This document shows, piece by piece, positions 1-9,112 of a stretch of 34,267 nucleotides of DNA (position 1 is the stretch's first letter; each line of letters starts with the position of its first letter). The notes below the pieces were generated by a model. That model was not told the origin of the DNA. It ran no database searches and saw only the letters and a list, made by a program, of their open reading frames with translations. A program made the position numbers and the translations under genes. The stretch comes from Burkholderiaceae bacterium (GTDB lineage: Bacteria; Pseudomonadota; Gammaproteobacteria; Burkholderiales; Burkholderiaceae_D), in assembly GCA_031291325.1 (NCBI GenBank), contig JARLJG010000007.1, positions 1 through 34,267 of the forward strand, in the 5' to 3' direction.

Positions 1-600
1 CTTCCAGCCGGCCAAGCTCTTTGTCCACACCGCCGATGTTATAGAGCGATACGCTCAGGTCGCGCAGGGTTTGTGGCATTTCGCCCAGCGTCTCGCGCAG
101 GCGGCGGCTAAGTTCCAGGCTTTCCGCATAGGCAGCGCGCGCTTCTTTCAGCCGGCCAAGCTCTTTGTCCACCTCGCCGACGTTATCGAGCGATACGCTC
201 AGGTCGCGCAGGGTTTGCGGCGCGTCGCCCAGCGTCTCGCGCAAGCGGCGGAAAAGTTCCAGGCTTTCCACATAGACGGCGCGCGCTTCTTCCAGCCGGC
301 CAAGCTCTTTGTCCACACCGCCGATGTTATCGAGCGATACGCTCAGGTCGCGCAGGGTTTGCGGCACGTCGCCCAGCGTCTCGCGCAAGCGGCGGCGAAG
401 TTCCAGGCTTTCCGCATAGGCGGCGCGCGCTTCTTCCTGCTGGCCTAGGTCTTTGTCCACCCCTCCGATGTTATCGAGCGCTATACTCAAGTCGCGCAGG
501 GTTTGCGGCGCGTCGCCCAGCGTCTCGCGCAAGCGGCGGCTAAGTTCCAGGCTTTCCGCATAGGCGGCGCGCGCTTCTTTCAGTCGGCCAAGGTCTTTGT
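1..600. repeat. Tandem 144-bp repeats encoding TPR units
   Basis: The marker GCCGGCCAAG (or a close variant) recurs at 7, 151, 295, 439 and 583, an exact period of 144 bp (48 codons). The first three complete copies (7-150, 151-294, 295-438) differ from each other at only about 10 to 15 positions by eye; 439-582 is slightly more diverged and the copy from 583 fades after about 600. The period keeps the reading frame, so copy-number change would lengthen or shorten the TPR array without a frameshift. The array continues beyond the left edge. Confidence 0.95.
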
Positions 601-1402
601 ACACCCGAGCGGAATAATTGAGCGCGATGCCATAGCTGCGCAACCGATTCGGCTCCTGCTTTGCGCCTTCGCCTGGCCGCAACAACGGCAACACCTGATC
701 GGCGATTTGCCGCGCGGCGGCATAATCCAAGCGCTCCAGCGCCGCATCGATGGCGGCGAAAGCGGCTTCCGGGGTCAGTCTTTGCTTGTTCTCTGTCGCG
801 TCCCACAGGCGTTGCCATTCCTTTTCCGCAGCCGATGGTTCGCGGCTGGCGGTCAGATCGGGGAGCGCATAGTCTTCGCGTGGGGTCGATTCTCGCGGCA
901 CTGTTTCCGGCGCGGGCAGATCGGCGGTGATTGAACGCACGCTCCACAGGTCGGGCACCATGCCGGGAATGTCGATGCGCAGTTCCGCCGGCAGAACCAG
1001 CACAATCGGGCAGGCGACATCGCGCTCCAGTATGATGCGCCGCTCGTTGAGCCGGTACAGCACGCGCCGCACCGCGCGGCGCTGCGCTTCCCGTTCTTCT
1101 TCGTTGTTGCCGGCGTTGCGCCACATTTCCAGCCACAGCGGCGGATGCCGGCCATCGAGCGGACGGCTGGTCAGCACGCCGATGAGCGTGTCGTCCACCT
1201 GCTCCAGCCCTTGCAGCACGAACTTGCGCAAGGGCAGCGTGTTGACGCTCAACGAATCGCGCAACCGCTTGCGCAGCGTGTCGACCGGCGCCGGATGACT
1301 GGCGAACAAAAAGATCAGCGCGAAGCCATCCGTCAATTCCAGATGGGGCCGCAGCTTGCGCCAGACTTCGTCCAGCGCGGCTTGATAGTTTGCGTCAGCC
1401 AC
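1..1402 (-). CDS. TPR-repeat protein, partner of upstream ATPase (3' part outside window)
   Basis: The frame is open from a GTG at 1402 to the left edge, so the C-terminus is missing. The start overlaps the last codons of the ATPase gene (GTGGCTGA), which implies translational coupling. Residues 1 to about 170 form a non-repeat domain containing LTDGFALIFLFASHP, VLYRLNERR, IVLVLPAELR and PDLWSVRS. The alternating hydrophobic strands suggest an alpha/beta fold, but I see no Walker A motif. A linker follows, and from about residue 250 there are 48-residue repeats of the type YAESLELxRRLRETLGD, then LRDLSVSLDNIGGVDKELGR, a known tetratricopeptide variant. TPR arrays bind proteins. With the ATPase it may form a STAND-like sensor or effector, possibly in defence; that role is inference. 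An ATG start further downstream is possible but would lose the overlap. Confidence 0.8.
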   Translation of the reverse strand, partial: MADANYQAALDEVWRKLRPHLELTDGFALIFLFASHPAPVDTLRKRLRDSLSVNTLPLRKFVLQGLEQVDDTLIGVLTSRPLDGRHPPLWLEMWRNAGNNEEEREAQRRAVRRVLYRLNERRIILERDVACPIVLVLPAELRIDIPGMVPDLWSVRSITADLPAPETVPRESTPREDYALPDLTASREPSAAEKEWQRLWDATENKQRLTPEAAFAAIDAALERLDYAAARQIADQVLPLLRPGEGAKQEPNRLRSYGIALNYSARVYKDLGRLKEARAAYAESLELSRRLRETLGDAPQTLRDLSIALDNIGGVDKDLGQQEEARAAYAESLELRRRLRETLGDVPQTLRDLSVSLDNIGGVDKELGRLEEARAVYVESLELFRRLRETLGDAPQTLRDLSVSLDNVGEVDKELGRLKEARAAYAESLELSRRLRETLGEMPQTLRDLSVSLYNIGGVDKELGRLE

Positions 1403-2756
1403 CTTTGGCGATAGAGGAGCGCAACAGCGGGTGAACGTCGTACCAGTCGTCGCCGTTGCGATAGTTGAGGATGTATTTGCTTTCCATCAGGCGCGCAAAA
1501 ATCGGCAATTTTTCCAAGCCATCGAGTTCACGCTCATGGCTTTTTTGAATTTTTTTCAACCATTCCTTATCGTCGCGCGCCAGCGGCATATCGTTGCGCA
1601 AGGCGCTTTCCGCGTCGTCCAGCACTTCATCCGGCAACGGCGACGTTTCATAGAGCGCTTGTGAAATGCACAGTCTCACCATACGGATGAAGTCTCGCAA
1701 ATCGCCGCCGGAATTCGCCGCAAGCCGAAACAATTGCTCTTCCCTGAAAAAATCGTTCCATTCGGGGATGCGTTTGCCGATAACATCGCGCATGAGAGCA
1801 AGCCCGGTAGCGGATTGCACAGGCTCCTTTCCATCGGTCGGACGCTTTTCATAGATATGCACGCTGGGCAAGGTGAAGATTCTTCCGCCGGAATACAGCG
1901 CAGCCAGATTTCCGGCCAACGCCGACAGGTATGGCGGCACCGTGCAAATCAGATGCAGCGGCGGGAAGCGCAGCTTATCGGCGTGCCCGGAAAACAGCGT
2001 CTCCGCACTTTTGAACACTTCCGCCACATCCTTGATATCGCCCACGCCGCGCAATTGTTCGAGCGAATCGACGATCAACACGATTTTTTTATCCGGGGCC
2101 GTGTTGGAGCGCACCAAGTCAACTGCTTGACTAACGAACTTGTGCGCATCCGACACCAGTTGTGCGACATGTCCTCTCATGCCCTCTTGCAGCTTTTTCT
2201 TGAAACCAGGGTCTTGCTGCAAGGTCGCTTTGAGTTGCGCGCCCATAGCGGGAACCGTGAAACCTTCGATGGTGACATTGGATTGGAGGAAAGTTCCCAC
2301 TCGATCAAAAAAACCGATCTCGCCGGGATCGGCATGGTAACGCTCTTTGATTTTTTCCGAAAATCCACCCAGCACGCTGATGAGGAAATCGGTGATTTCG
2401 ACCGGCATGGTGAGGTTCAGGTAGTCCTGTATGTTCACATAGAACACTTCGCAGTCGAGGTCTTCCTTCAATCTCTCGGCAAGGCGCATCAATTCGGTGG
2501 TCTTGCCGGTTCCCCGGTTGCCGGTAAACAGGTAAGTGCCGCCGCCCTGGTCGAAGTCGACCTGATCGGCCAACGCCTCTATCAAATCCTTGCTGCCATG
2601 CAGGTGTTCGACGTACAGACTGGCATCGATAGAATCTTGAACCAGCTTGTTTTTCTCTTCACCCCACGCGATGGGGTCGTTGGTCAACGCGTTCATGCAT
2701 TTTTTGACCTTGGCGCGCAATTCCTTGGCATTCAATTGGGCGGCGTCATTTGCCAT
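1395..2756 (-). CDS. P-loop ATPase (STAND/AAA-like) of an ATPase-TPR module
   Basis: This is a soluble 453-residue protein. A Walker A motif GNRGTGKTTE lies at about residues 79-88 and a Walker B-like strand KKIVLIVDSLEQL at about 223-235. SGGDLRDFIRMV near residue 350 resembles the sensor-2 region of AAA/STAND ATPases. The N-terminal 60 residues are charged and helical, and the C-terminus (HPLLRSSIAKGG) is helical. The start has a GGGAG ribosome-binding site six bases upstream. The stop overlaps the start of the TPR gene, so the two proteins are probably made together. ATP binding is well supported; the biological role is not. Conflict-type NTPases that partner TPR proteins are one possibility. 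I do not recognise a named family. Confidence 0.85.
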   Translation of the reverse strand: MANDAAQLNAKELRAKVKKCMNALTNDPIAWGEEKNKLVQDSIDASLYVEHLHGSKDLIEALADQVDFDQGGGTYLFTGNRGTGKTTELMRLAERLKEDLDCEVFYVNIQDYLNLTMPVEITDFLISVLGGFSEKIKERYHADPGEIGFFDRVGTFLQSNVTIEGFTVPAMGAQLKATLQQDPGFKKKLQEGMRGHVAQLVSDAHKFVSQAVDLVRSNTAPDKKIVLIVDSLEQLRGVGDIKDVAEVFKSAETLFSGHADKLRFPPLHLICTVPPYLSALAGNLAALYSGGRIFTLPSVHIYEKRPTDGKEPVQSATGLALMRDVIGKRIPEWNDFFREEQLFRLAANSGGDLRDFIRMVRLCISQALYETSPLPDEVLDDAESALRNDMPLARDDKEWLKKIQKSHERELDGLEKLPIFARLMESKYILNYRNGDDWYDVHPLLRSSIAKGG

Positions 2757-2925
2757 GCAATACTCCCGATTCGACGTGTGACAAATATTACGTAATTCAA
2801 GCAGCTCCGGCAGCGCCGGGGGGCAGCCTCGGCGTGCAGCAACTAGAAACGTCGGCGTGCCTGTGCCTTCTTTCCATTATACCTATTTAAATATGGTGTT
2901 GAAGGTGGCGTTATCAAGAAGCCAA

Positions 2926-4818
2926 TCACAAGGCAGTCGGCAATTGCTCCGAATCCTCGACGTACGCGTAGAAGTGTTTCAGATTCTGGTTGGCTGCGCT
3001 TTTGACGAAGCGCAGGCCGATCGCAAATCCGCCGGCCTCGCCTCGGCCGCTGTAGACGGTCTGGGCTTGCACCGTGACCGGCTTGTCGACGCCTTTGAAA
3101 TTCACGCCGAAGGAGAGCTCGCAATCGATGCCTTCTTCGAGCCGGGTGGCCGATGCGATGCGGATGCCGGCAATCGATGCATCCACCGCTGTTGCGCTCA
3201 ATGGCGGCGCGCCGGCGATGGCGATGCGCACGGCGACGTTGAGCGCGACCCGGGGCGAGACCCGCATGTCGAGCTTGAACACGCCGACCGCCTTGGTGAG
3301 GCTGGCGGCCTCGTCGTTCAGCCACCGTTCGCTCTCGGCCAGCAGCCGCACCAGCTCGGCGTTTTTCAGGGTGGCGTCGTCGATCATGCCCAGCGATTCG
3401 CTCAAGCGCGCCATGCCTTGATTCTGCTGCTTGCTGGCGGCGTTGATATCCTCGATCATGCCGGTGACGCGCTTGACGCTGTCGACCACGCCGCCCATTT
3501 CGGCGCCGGCCCGGTCCACCAATGCCGCGCCGGCGCCGACGTTGTCGACCGCCGAACCGATCAGCACCTTGATTTCCCTGGCGGCGTTGGCCGAGCGCTG
3601 GGCCAGGCTGCGCACCTCGGTGGCCACCACGGCAAAACCGCGCCCCTGCTCGCCGGCCCTGGCGGCCTCGACGGCGGCGTTCAAGGCCAGGATATTGGTC
3701 TGGAAGGCGATCGAGTCGATCACGCCGATGATTTCGCCGATCTTCTTCGACGATTGCGTAATCAAACCCATCGTGTCGACCACGTTGGCCACCACCACGC
3801 CGGCCTTGTCGGCCACCACGCTGGCGTCGCGCGCGAGCAGCAAGGCGGCGTCCGAGGTCTCGGAATTTTCGGCAATGCGCGCCGCCAGTTCGCGCATGGT
3901 TTCCACGGTCGCCTTCAAGGCTGCGGATTGCTGCGTGGTCCTGCTCGACAAGTCGAGGTTGCCGGCGGCGATCTGGTCCGACGCCGCCGAGATGGTGGTC
4001 GAGCCGGCGTGGATTTTGCGCAAGATATCGACCAGGCTCTCGCGCATCGACTTGATCGAAAACATCAGGCTGCTGTGATCGCCCTTCTTCGTTATCAGTT
4101 CCATCGTCAGGTCGCCCGAGGCCACGCTCTCGGCGATGCGCTTGGCATAGTCCGGTTCGCCGCCCAGTTGCGTCATCAGCAAGCGCGCCATGGCAATCGA
4201 AGAGATCGTTCCAAACAAGACGCCGACCAGCACGAAGGCAGCCAACAAGAACTGGCCGCCGCCGAATGCGGACGACAATTCGTCCTGGCCCCTGGCTATT
4301 TCCGCCGACTGGATCTTGGCCAACTCGTCGATCAAGGCCACATACGATGCCAGCACCTGCGGCAGCGCTTCGCCGACCTGCGCCCTAGCTTCATCGCGCC
4401 GACCGTCTTTCAAGGCGGCGAACATGTTGTTTCTGACCGCGAGATATTTTTTGCGCTCCGCTGCGATCTTCTCGAAAAGAAGCGACTCGGCCGGATTCTT
4501 TTCCATCGTGTCCAATTGCTTTTGAATCTCGCTGATGCGCGCAGTGGTGGCCTTGATTTGCGCCTCCATCGCCTTTTGGCCGGTATCGTCGGCGGCCTTG
4601 CCGATGGCCATCGTCCTGGTGCCGTTGACCAGGGTCGAATTGCTCCACTCGACAATCAGGTCGCGCTTGGCCAGCACGACGTTGATCATGTGTTCGGTGG
4701 ACGATTTCGCCGAATGCAGCAGAAAAATGCCGGACGCGCCCATCGCCAGAACCAGGGCAACCACCAGCCCGAATCCGGCCGCAAGTTTGGTTCTGACTGT
4801 CAATTGAGAGAAATCCAC
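2926..4818 (-). CDS. Methyl-accepting chemotaxis protein with C-terminal PilZ domain
   Basis: This 630-residue chemoreceptor has TM1 at about 11-34, a periplasmic four-helix-type sensor at 35-187, TM2 at about 188-210, a HAMP region (about 211-265) and a cytoplasmic signalling domain. The hairpin tip [20 protein letters not shown] lies at 368-387. After the coiled coil ends near 510, a PilZ domain follows with both c-di-GMP motifs: RVSPR (R519xxxR523) and DASIAG (D547xSxxG551). PilZ binds c-di-GMP, so ligand sensing and second-messenger level probably converge on CheA. Azospirillum Tlp1 is a known receptor of this architecture. There is no CheR-docking pentapeptide at the end. The start is a GTG with AAGGA five bases upstream; an ATG three to five bases earlier is out of frame. 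The diguanylate cyclase at 7036-8751 could supply the signal. Confidence 0.93.
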   Translation of the reverse strand: MDFSQLTVRTKLAAGFGLVVALVLAMGASGIFLLHSAKSSTEHMINVVLAKRDLIVEWSNSTLVNGTRTMAIGKAADDTGQKAMEAQIKATTARISEIQKQLDTMEKNPAESLLFEKIAAERKKYLAVRNNMFAALKDGRRDEARAQVGEALPQVLASYVALIDELAKIQSAEIARGQDELSSAFGGGQFLLAAFVLVGVLFGTISSIAMARLLMTQLGGEPDYAKRIAESVASGDLTMELITKKGDHSSLMFSIKSMRESLVDILRKIHAGSTTISAASDQIAAGNLDLSSRTTQQSAALKATVETMRELAARIAENSETSDAALLLARDASVVADKAGVVVANVVDTMGLITQSSKKIGEIIGVIDSIAFQTNILALNAAVEAARAGEQGRGFAVVATEVRSLAQRSANAAREIKVLIGSAVDNVGAGAALVDRAGAEMGGVVDSVKRVTGMIEDINAASKQQNQGMARLSESLGMIDDATLKNAELVRLLAESERWLNDEAASLTKAVGVFKLDMRVSPRVALNVAVRIAIAGAPPLSATAVDASIAGIRIASATRLEEGIDCELSFGVNFKGVDKPVTVQAQTVYSGRGEAGGFAIGLRFVKSAANQNLKHFYAYVEDSEQLPTAL

Positions 4819-5010
4819 GGCATTCCTTTTAAAATGAGAGGCTTTCGCGGACGCGGATACGGGGGTCGCCTCCGCCGTCGAGCTACAGGAAACATTGATT
4901 TAATTGTAACCGACTCGTAACAGCGCGTACACTACAACGCACCTTTACCGTGCACCGCAGCACGATTTCCGATGTGCTCCCGTAGTATTTGGGAATTCGA
5001 CAATTTCTTC

Positions 5011-5038
5011 TTGCTACGTCGAAATACTTCTTTATAAT
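5011..5038 (+). promoter_or_regulatory. Sigma-70 promoter for the aer-type gene
   Basis: TTGCTA (5011-5016) and a perfect TATAAT (5033-5038) are separated by 16 bp. The predicted transcript starts near 5045, leaving a leader of about 245 nt before the ATG at 5290. This is the strongest signal in the otherwise empty 471-bp divergent gap (4819-5289) between the PilZ receptor and the aer-type gene. I saw no FliA-type promoter in the gap. A repeated GTGCA element around 5068-5080 could form a weak hairpin in the leader. Confidence 0.6.
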
Positions 5039-5289
5039 CTATACCGATTCGTGTCGCCCGCAACGTGCATACCGTGCACGTTGAGCGCCGGAGCAAAGTC
5101 CCCACAATCCGACTTTGCGAAGGCGCACAGGAAAGCGCAACATGAATCGCGCGGGCAAGCAAGCCCACGCAGCAAACGCATGCCAGCCCTCCCCGCAGGC
5201 ATTGCGCCGTTTGCCGGCCCCATCCCGCCGGTCTTGACTGTTGTTGCGGCCTCGCACGCGTGGCCGCCCATTGTTTCGATCGAGGGAAT

Positions 5290-7026
5290 ATGCGCAGCAA
5301 CCTGCCGGTAACGAACAAGGAATATGTGCTTCAAGACTGGGAGACGATCGTCTCCAAAACCGACTTGAAGGGTCGCATCACCTATATCAACGACGATTTC
5401 CTGCGTATCAGCGGCTTTGCCGAAGACGAGCTGCTCAACAAAGCGCACAACATCGTGCGCCATCCCGATATGCCGGAACAGGCATTCGACGACATGTGGC
5501 GCACACTCAAGCACGGTAAAGCCTGGACCGGGCTGGTCAAGAACCGCTGCAAGAACGGCGACTGCTACTGGGTCGAAGCCAATGTCGCGCCCTTGATCGA
5601 AAACCACCAGGTGGTCGGCTTTACCTCGATCCGCGGCAAGCCGGCGCGCGACGCGGTGCAAGCCGCCGAAGCGGCCTACCGCGCGATCAAGGCCGGCGAC
5701 AAGCGCTTGTATGTGCGCGAAGGCGCTGCCTATCGGCGCTCGCCCTTCGATTTCCTGCGCCTGTTCGGGCGGCTGTCGATCACCGCCAAAATGACGCTGG
5801 TGTTCGGCGCCTTCGTCGCCTTCTCGCTGACCAATGCGATCCTGGCCTGGTCCCTGGCCGACGGCGCCAACGGGAAACTGGCCGGATGGGCGCTGGCAGT
5901 TGCGCTGACCGGCGGCGCGGTCGCCATCGTCAGCGGGCTGCTGCACTATCGCGGCGTGGCGCTGCCGCTCAAGCGGGCGCTGAGCGATATCGAACAGTTG
6001 AGTTCCGGCGACCTGACCGGCAGGATTGCCGCCTCGGGACACGATGAAATCGCCAAGCTGATGCAAGCGCTGAAAATCCTGCAGATCAACATCAAGCTGC
6101 TGATCGGGCAAATCACGCAAGCCAGCGACCTGGTCAACAGCGGCGCCGGCGAAATCGCCGAGGGCGTGCTCGACCTTTCCGGACGCACCGAATCGCAAGC
6201 CTCCAGCCTGGAAGAGACGGCCTCGTCGATGGAAGAGTTGACCGCGACCGTGCAGCAAAACGCCGGCAACGCGCAACAGGCCAGCGATCTGGTCGCCAGC
6301 GCGTCCGGCATCGCCGCCAAGGGTGGCGATGCGGTCATGCAGGTGGTCGAAACGATGGATTCGATCCGCGCCAGCTCGACCAAGATCGTCGACATCATCG
6401 GCGTCATCGACGGCATCGCCTTCCAGACCAATATCCTGGCCTTGAACGCGGCAGTCGAAGCGGCGCGCGCCGGCGAGCAGGGGCGCGGCTTTGCGGTGGT
6501 GGCGGCGGAAGTGCGCAACCTAGCGCAACGCTCGGCCGGCGCCGCCAAGGAAATCAAGACCCTGATCGGCAATTCGGTCGAGCAGGTGCAGGCCGGCGGC
6601 AAGCTGGTCGACGACGCCGGCAAGACCATGCAGGAAATCGTCGACTCGGTGCGCCAGGCGACCGCGATCATGAGCGACATCTCCGCCTCCAGCAACGAAC
6701 AATCGCAAGGCATCCAGCAAGTCAATCAAGCGGTCATGCAGATGGATGAAATCACGCAGCAAAACGCCTCGCTGGTGGAGCAAGCGGCGGCAGCGGCGGC
6801 CAGCATGCGGGAACAGTCGCAGCACCTGATGCAACTGGTGGGCGCCTTCAAGCTGATGTCGGGCGGGCAGCGCCTGCACGCCGTCGGCGCCGGCAAGCCG
6901 GCTGCCGCAACGGCAACCGCGCGGCAAGCGGCCATCCCGCTGCCGGCGCGCAGCGCGCCGGCGCGGAGCAGACAACTGAAGGTGGTCGGAGCTGCCGCGA
7001 TGGATACCGATTGGGAAGAGTTTTAA
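5290..7026 (+). CDS. aer: Aer-type PAS energy-taxis receptor
   Basis: This is a 578-residue receptor. An N-terminal PAS domain (about 20-118) carries the Aer-like stretch HPDMP, then GKAWTGLVKNRCKNGDCYWV. Aer PAS domains bind FAD and report redox or electron-transport state. There are two membrane segments (about 167-190 and 197-219) with a very short periplasmic turn, which fits cytoplasmic sensing. A HAMP-like segment and a full signalling hairpin ([20 protein letters not shown]) follow. The protein ends in DWEEF, a match to the xWxxF tether for CheR/CheB, so this receptor could recruit adaptation enzymes for the tail-less receptors nearby. The ATG at 5290 is preferred over one at 5260 because GAGG precedes it at the right distance. 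It converges on the diguanylate cyclase with about 9 bp between the stops. Confidence 0.93.
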   Translation: MRSNLPVTNKEYVLQDWETIVSKTDLKGRITYINDDFLRISGFAEDELLNKAHNIVRHPDMPEQAFDDMWRTLKHGKAWTGLVKNRCKNGDCYWVEANVAPLIENHQVVGFTSIRGKPARDAVQAAEAAYRAIKAGDKRLYVREGAAYRRSPFDFLRLFGRLSITAKMTLVFGAFVAFSLTNAILAWSLADGANGKLAGWALAVALTGGAVAIVSGLLHYRGVALPLKRALSDIEQLSSGDLTGRIAASGHDEIAKLMQALKILQINIKLLIGQITQASDLVNSGAGEIAEGVLDLSGRTESQASSLEETASSMEELTATVQQNAGNAQQASDLVASASGIAAKGGDAVMQVVETMDSIRASSTKIVDIIGVIDGIAFQTNILALNAAVEAARAGEQGRGFAVVAAEVRNLAQRSAGAAKEIKTLIGNSVEQVQAGGKLVDDAGKTMQEIVDSVRQATAIMSDISASSNEQSQGIQQVNQAVMQMDEITQQNASLVEQAAAAAASMREQSQHLMQLVGAFKLMSGGQRLHAVGAGKPAAATATARQAAIPLPARSAPARSRQLKVVGAAAMDTDWEEF

Positions 7027-7035
7027 GCCACTCGC

Positions 7036-8751
7036 TTACGCGTCGTCGTCGAAGAAGCGCATCGTATTGCGGCCGGCGGCCTTGGCGCGGTACATGGCCA
7101 CGTCCGCCTGTTTCAATATCTGGTTGATGTCGTATTTGCGATCGCGGAATAGCGCGATCCCGATGCTGGGCGTGCTGCAGTGGGCCAGGCCATCGAGGTC
7201 GTAGGGTTCGCCCAGCGCCGCCAGGATTTTGGCGCCGACGCCGGCGGCCTGCGCGCGCGCTTCGCCGGCATCCGCGCTCAAGCGCTCCAGCATGACCACG
7301 AATTCGTCGCCGCCAAAGCGCGTCACGGTATCGATTTCGCGCACGCAAACCGACAGCCGCTCGGCCACCTGCTGCAGCAGCAAATCGCCCTTGTCGTGCC
7401 CGTGGCTATCGTTGAGGCTCTTGAAATTGTCGAGATCGACGAACATCAGCGCCCCGGTATGGCCGCTGCGCGTGCTGGCAGCCAGCGCCAGCCGCAGCCG
7501 GTCCAGCATGATGCGCCGGTTGGGCAAGCCGGTCAGCGCATCGACATACGCCAGTTGCGTGATTTCCGCCTCCGCCGCCTTGCGCGAAGTGATGTCGAAC
7601 TGCGCGCCGACATAATGCGTGACAACGCCACCGGCGCCCTTCACCGCAGTAATGTGCAGCCAGTTCGGATACAGCTCGCCGTTCTTGCGGCGGTCCCAGA
7701 TCTCGCCCTCCCAGGTGCCGGTGGCCGCGATGCTGCGCCACATCGCCTCGTAAAACTGGGCGTCGTGGCGCCCCGATTTGAGGATGCGCGGGGTCTGCCC
7801 GACCGCATCCTGCGCCGTGTAGCCGGTGGCCTGCGTGAATGCGCGGTTGACTTGCAAGATCACCTCGTTGGCGTCGGTAATCATCATCGCCTCGTGCGAC
7901 TCGAAGGCAGTGGCGGCGATGCGCTGCGCCTCTTCCGACTGCTTCTGCACTGTGACGTCGGCGACGTAGGTGAAAAAGCCGATCACCCGGTGCAAGTCGT
8001 CGAAGTCGGGCATATAGTTGACCTGCAAATGCCCAATGCCGCCGGAAAACTTGGTGACTGTCCGCTCGAACACCTGCCGCTGCCCGCGCAACACCGCCTG
8101 CACATAAGGTTCGCTCACCGCATACAGGACCGGGCCGAGCATGGCCGGCAACGCGATGCCCGCCATCTCTTCCCGCGTCTTGCCGAACCAATCGAAGAAC
8201 GCCTTGTTGGCGAAGCGGCAGCGCAAATCGGCGTCCCAGTACGCCAGCATGCCCGGCACGTTATCGGTGACATTGCGGAAAATGCGCTCGTTATCGGCGA
8301 TCGACAAGTTGGCGTGCGCCTGCGGCTGTTGCCGTTGCGCTTGCTCGACAAAGCCGGCAGCACGGTTGCCGACCAAAAACCAGGCCACGAAGCCGCCCAG
8401 GAAAATCACCGCAAGCCAGGCAGCGGCCCACCCTTGCGGCGCACGCAAGGGCATCTCGAAGCTGCGCCAGCCGCCGCTGTCGACGAACCAGTAGAAACAG
8501 ACTTCGGCGATGAAAAAAATGCCGACCCCGGCCATCGCCCGGCGTCCCAGCATCCAGCCGACCAGCAACAGCAGCATCGGCATGGTCGCCATCACCGGGG
8601 AACGCACGCCGCCATCCACCCACGGTATCGCCGCCACGCACGCACACAAGAGCGGCACGCCCAGGCGAGCGGCGATGGCGTAGCCGCGCAAAAACCGCTC
8701 GCCGGCGCCGGCAGCCCGCTCTTGTGTCGTCATATCGGTTGTGTTCGGCAT
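7036..8751 (-). CDS. Membrane PAS-PAS-GGDEF diguanylate cyclase
   Basis: This 571-residue protein is predicted to make c-di-GMP from two GTP. Its N-terminus has several hydrophobic segments (about 26-45, 55-70, 74-90, 109-127). PAS domain 1 (about 155-270) and PAS domain 2 (about 280-395) follow, the latter with the GRHDAQFY and WEGEIWDRRKNGE signatures. The GGDEF domain spans about 400-571. The active site is intact (RFGGDEF, 480-484), with FVDLDNFKSLND for metal and substrate binding. R471EID474 sits exactly five residues before GGDEF, so the inhibitory I-site is present and activity should be feedback-limited. There is no EAL domain. The ATG at 8751 is chosen because GGAA precedes it; an upstream extension to 8862 would run through an AT-rich repeated region. 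Nearby PilZ and Aer receptors suggest a shared motility circuit. Confidence 0.93.
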   Translation of the reverse strand: MPNTTDMTTQERAAGAGERFLRGYAIAARLGVPLLCACVAAIPWVDGGVRSPVMATMPMLLLLVGWMLGRRAMAGVGIFFIAEVCFYWFVDSGGWRSFEMPLRAPQGWAAAWLAVIFLGGFVAWFLVGNRAAGFVEQAQRQQPQAHANLSIADNERIFRNVTDNVPGMLAYWDADLRCRFANKAFFDWFGKTREEMAGIALPAMLGPVLYAVSEPYVQAVLRGQRQVFERTVTKFSGGIGHLQVNYMPDFDDLHRVIGFFTYVADVTVQKQSEEAQRIAATAFESHEAMMITDANEVILQVNRAFTQATGYTAQDAVGQTPRILKSGRHDAQFYEAMWRSIAATGTWEGEIWDRRKNGELYPNWLHITAVKGAGGVVTHYVGAQFDITSRKAAEAEITQLAYVDALTGLPNRRIMLDRLRLALAASTRSGHTGALMFVDLDNFKSLNDSHGHDKGDLLLQQVAERLSVCVREIDTVTRFGGDEFVVMLERLSADAGEARAQAAGVGAKILAALGEPYDLDGLAHCSTPSIGIALFRDRKYDINQILKQADVAMYRAKAAGRNTMRFFDDDA

Positions 8752-8786
8752 CTGCGGAGTTCCAAACAAGACGTAACCACAAGTAT

Positions 8787-8823
8787 ATATATTTATGCGC
8801 GCAGGGATATATTTATACGCGCA
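8787..8823. promoter_or_regulatory. Direct repeats upstream of the diguanylate cyclase
   Basis: Two 17-bp copies of ATATATTTATRCGCGCA (8787-8803 and 8807-8823) occur with a 20-bp period and one mismatch. They lie 36-72 bp upstream of the cyclase start and are far more AT-rich than the genes around them. The two-turn spacing would place two binding sites on one DNA face, as for a regulator with tandem sites. Overlap with the cyclase promoter is likely, but no clear -35/-10 pair was fixed. Confidence 0.4.
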
Positions 8824-8928
8824 CGCATGCCGCCGACGCGATAAAATCCAACAACGCATCATTTTATGCAGTCAATAATATATGGTTCATCCGAGTATTT
8901 TGTGGGTGGAGACGCCAGCACAACCCTC

Positions 8929-9010
8929 CGTCGTCCCCGCGAAAGCGGGGATCCATAGGGAATTCGCCCGAGGCGGCTCACTATGGATTCCCGCCTTCGC
9001 GGGAACGACG
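8929..9010. repeat. Palindromic dispersed repeat, family 1, copy A
   Basis: The element is an imperfect 82-bp inverted repeat. The left arm (8929-8957) begins CGTCGTCCCCGCGAAAGCGG and the right arm (8981-9010) begins CTATGGATTCCCGCCTTCGC and closes GGGAACGACG. A second copy lies at 34187-34267. Repeats of this CGTCRTTCCCGCG...GGATTCCATAG type are common REP/MITE-like elements in beta- and gammaproteobacteria. It occupies most of the gap between the cyclase and the small membrane gene and could fold into a long hairpin. Confidence 0.85.
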
Positions 9011-9112
9011 AGGTTTTTGCCTAACTTGCGCGAATGCGTTTCCTTACCCACAAAAAAGTCGGAACAACCTAATATATAAACATTAACAAATAGATCGGCG
9101 CAACGCTAAATC

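Noticed and set aside
2857-4920. A 687-codon frame opposite the PilZ chemoreceptor
   Set aside because: It is a compositional shadow of the real gene. It is rich in His, Arg and Gly, has no domain and no ribosome-binding site.
5032-6276. A 414-codon minus-strand frame opposite the Aer-type gene
   Set aside because: It covers conserved receptor codons on the other strand and shows no motif.
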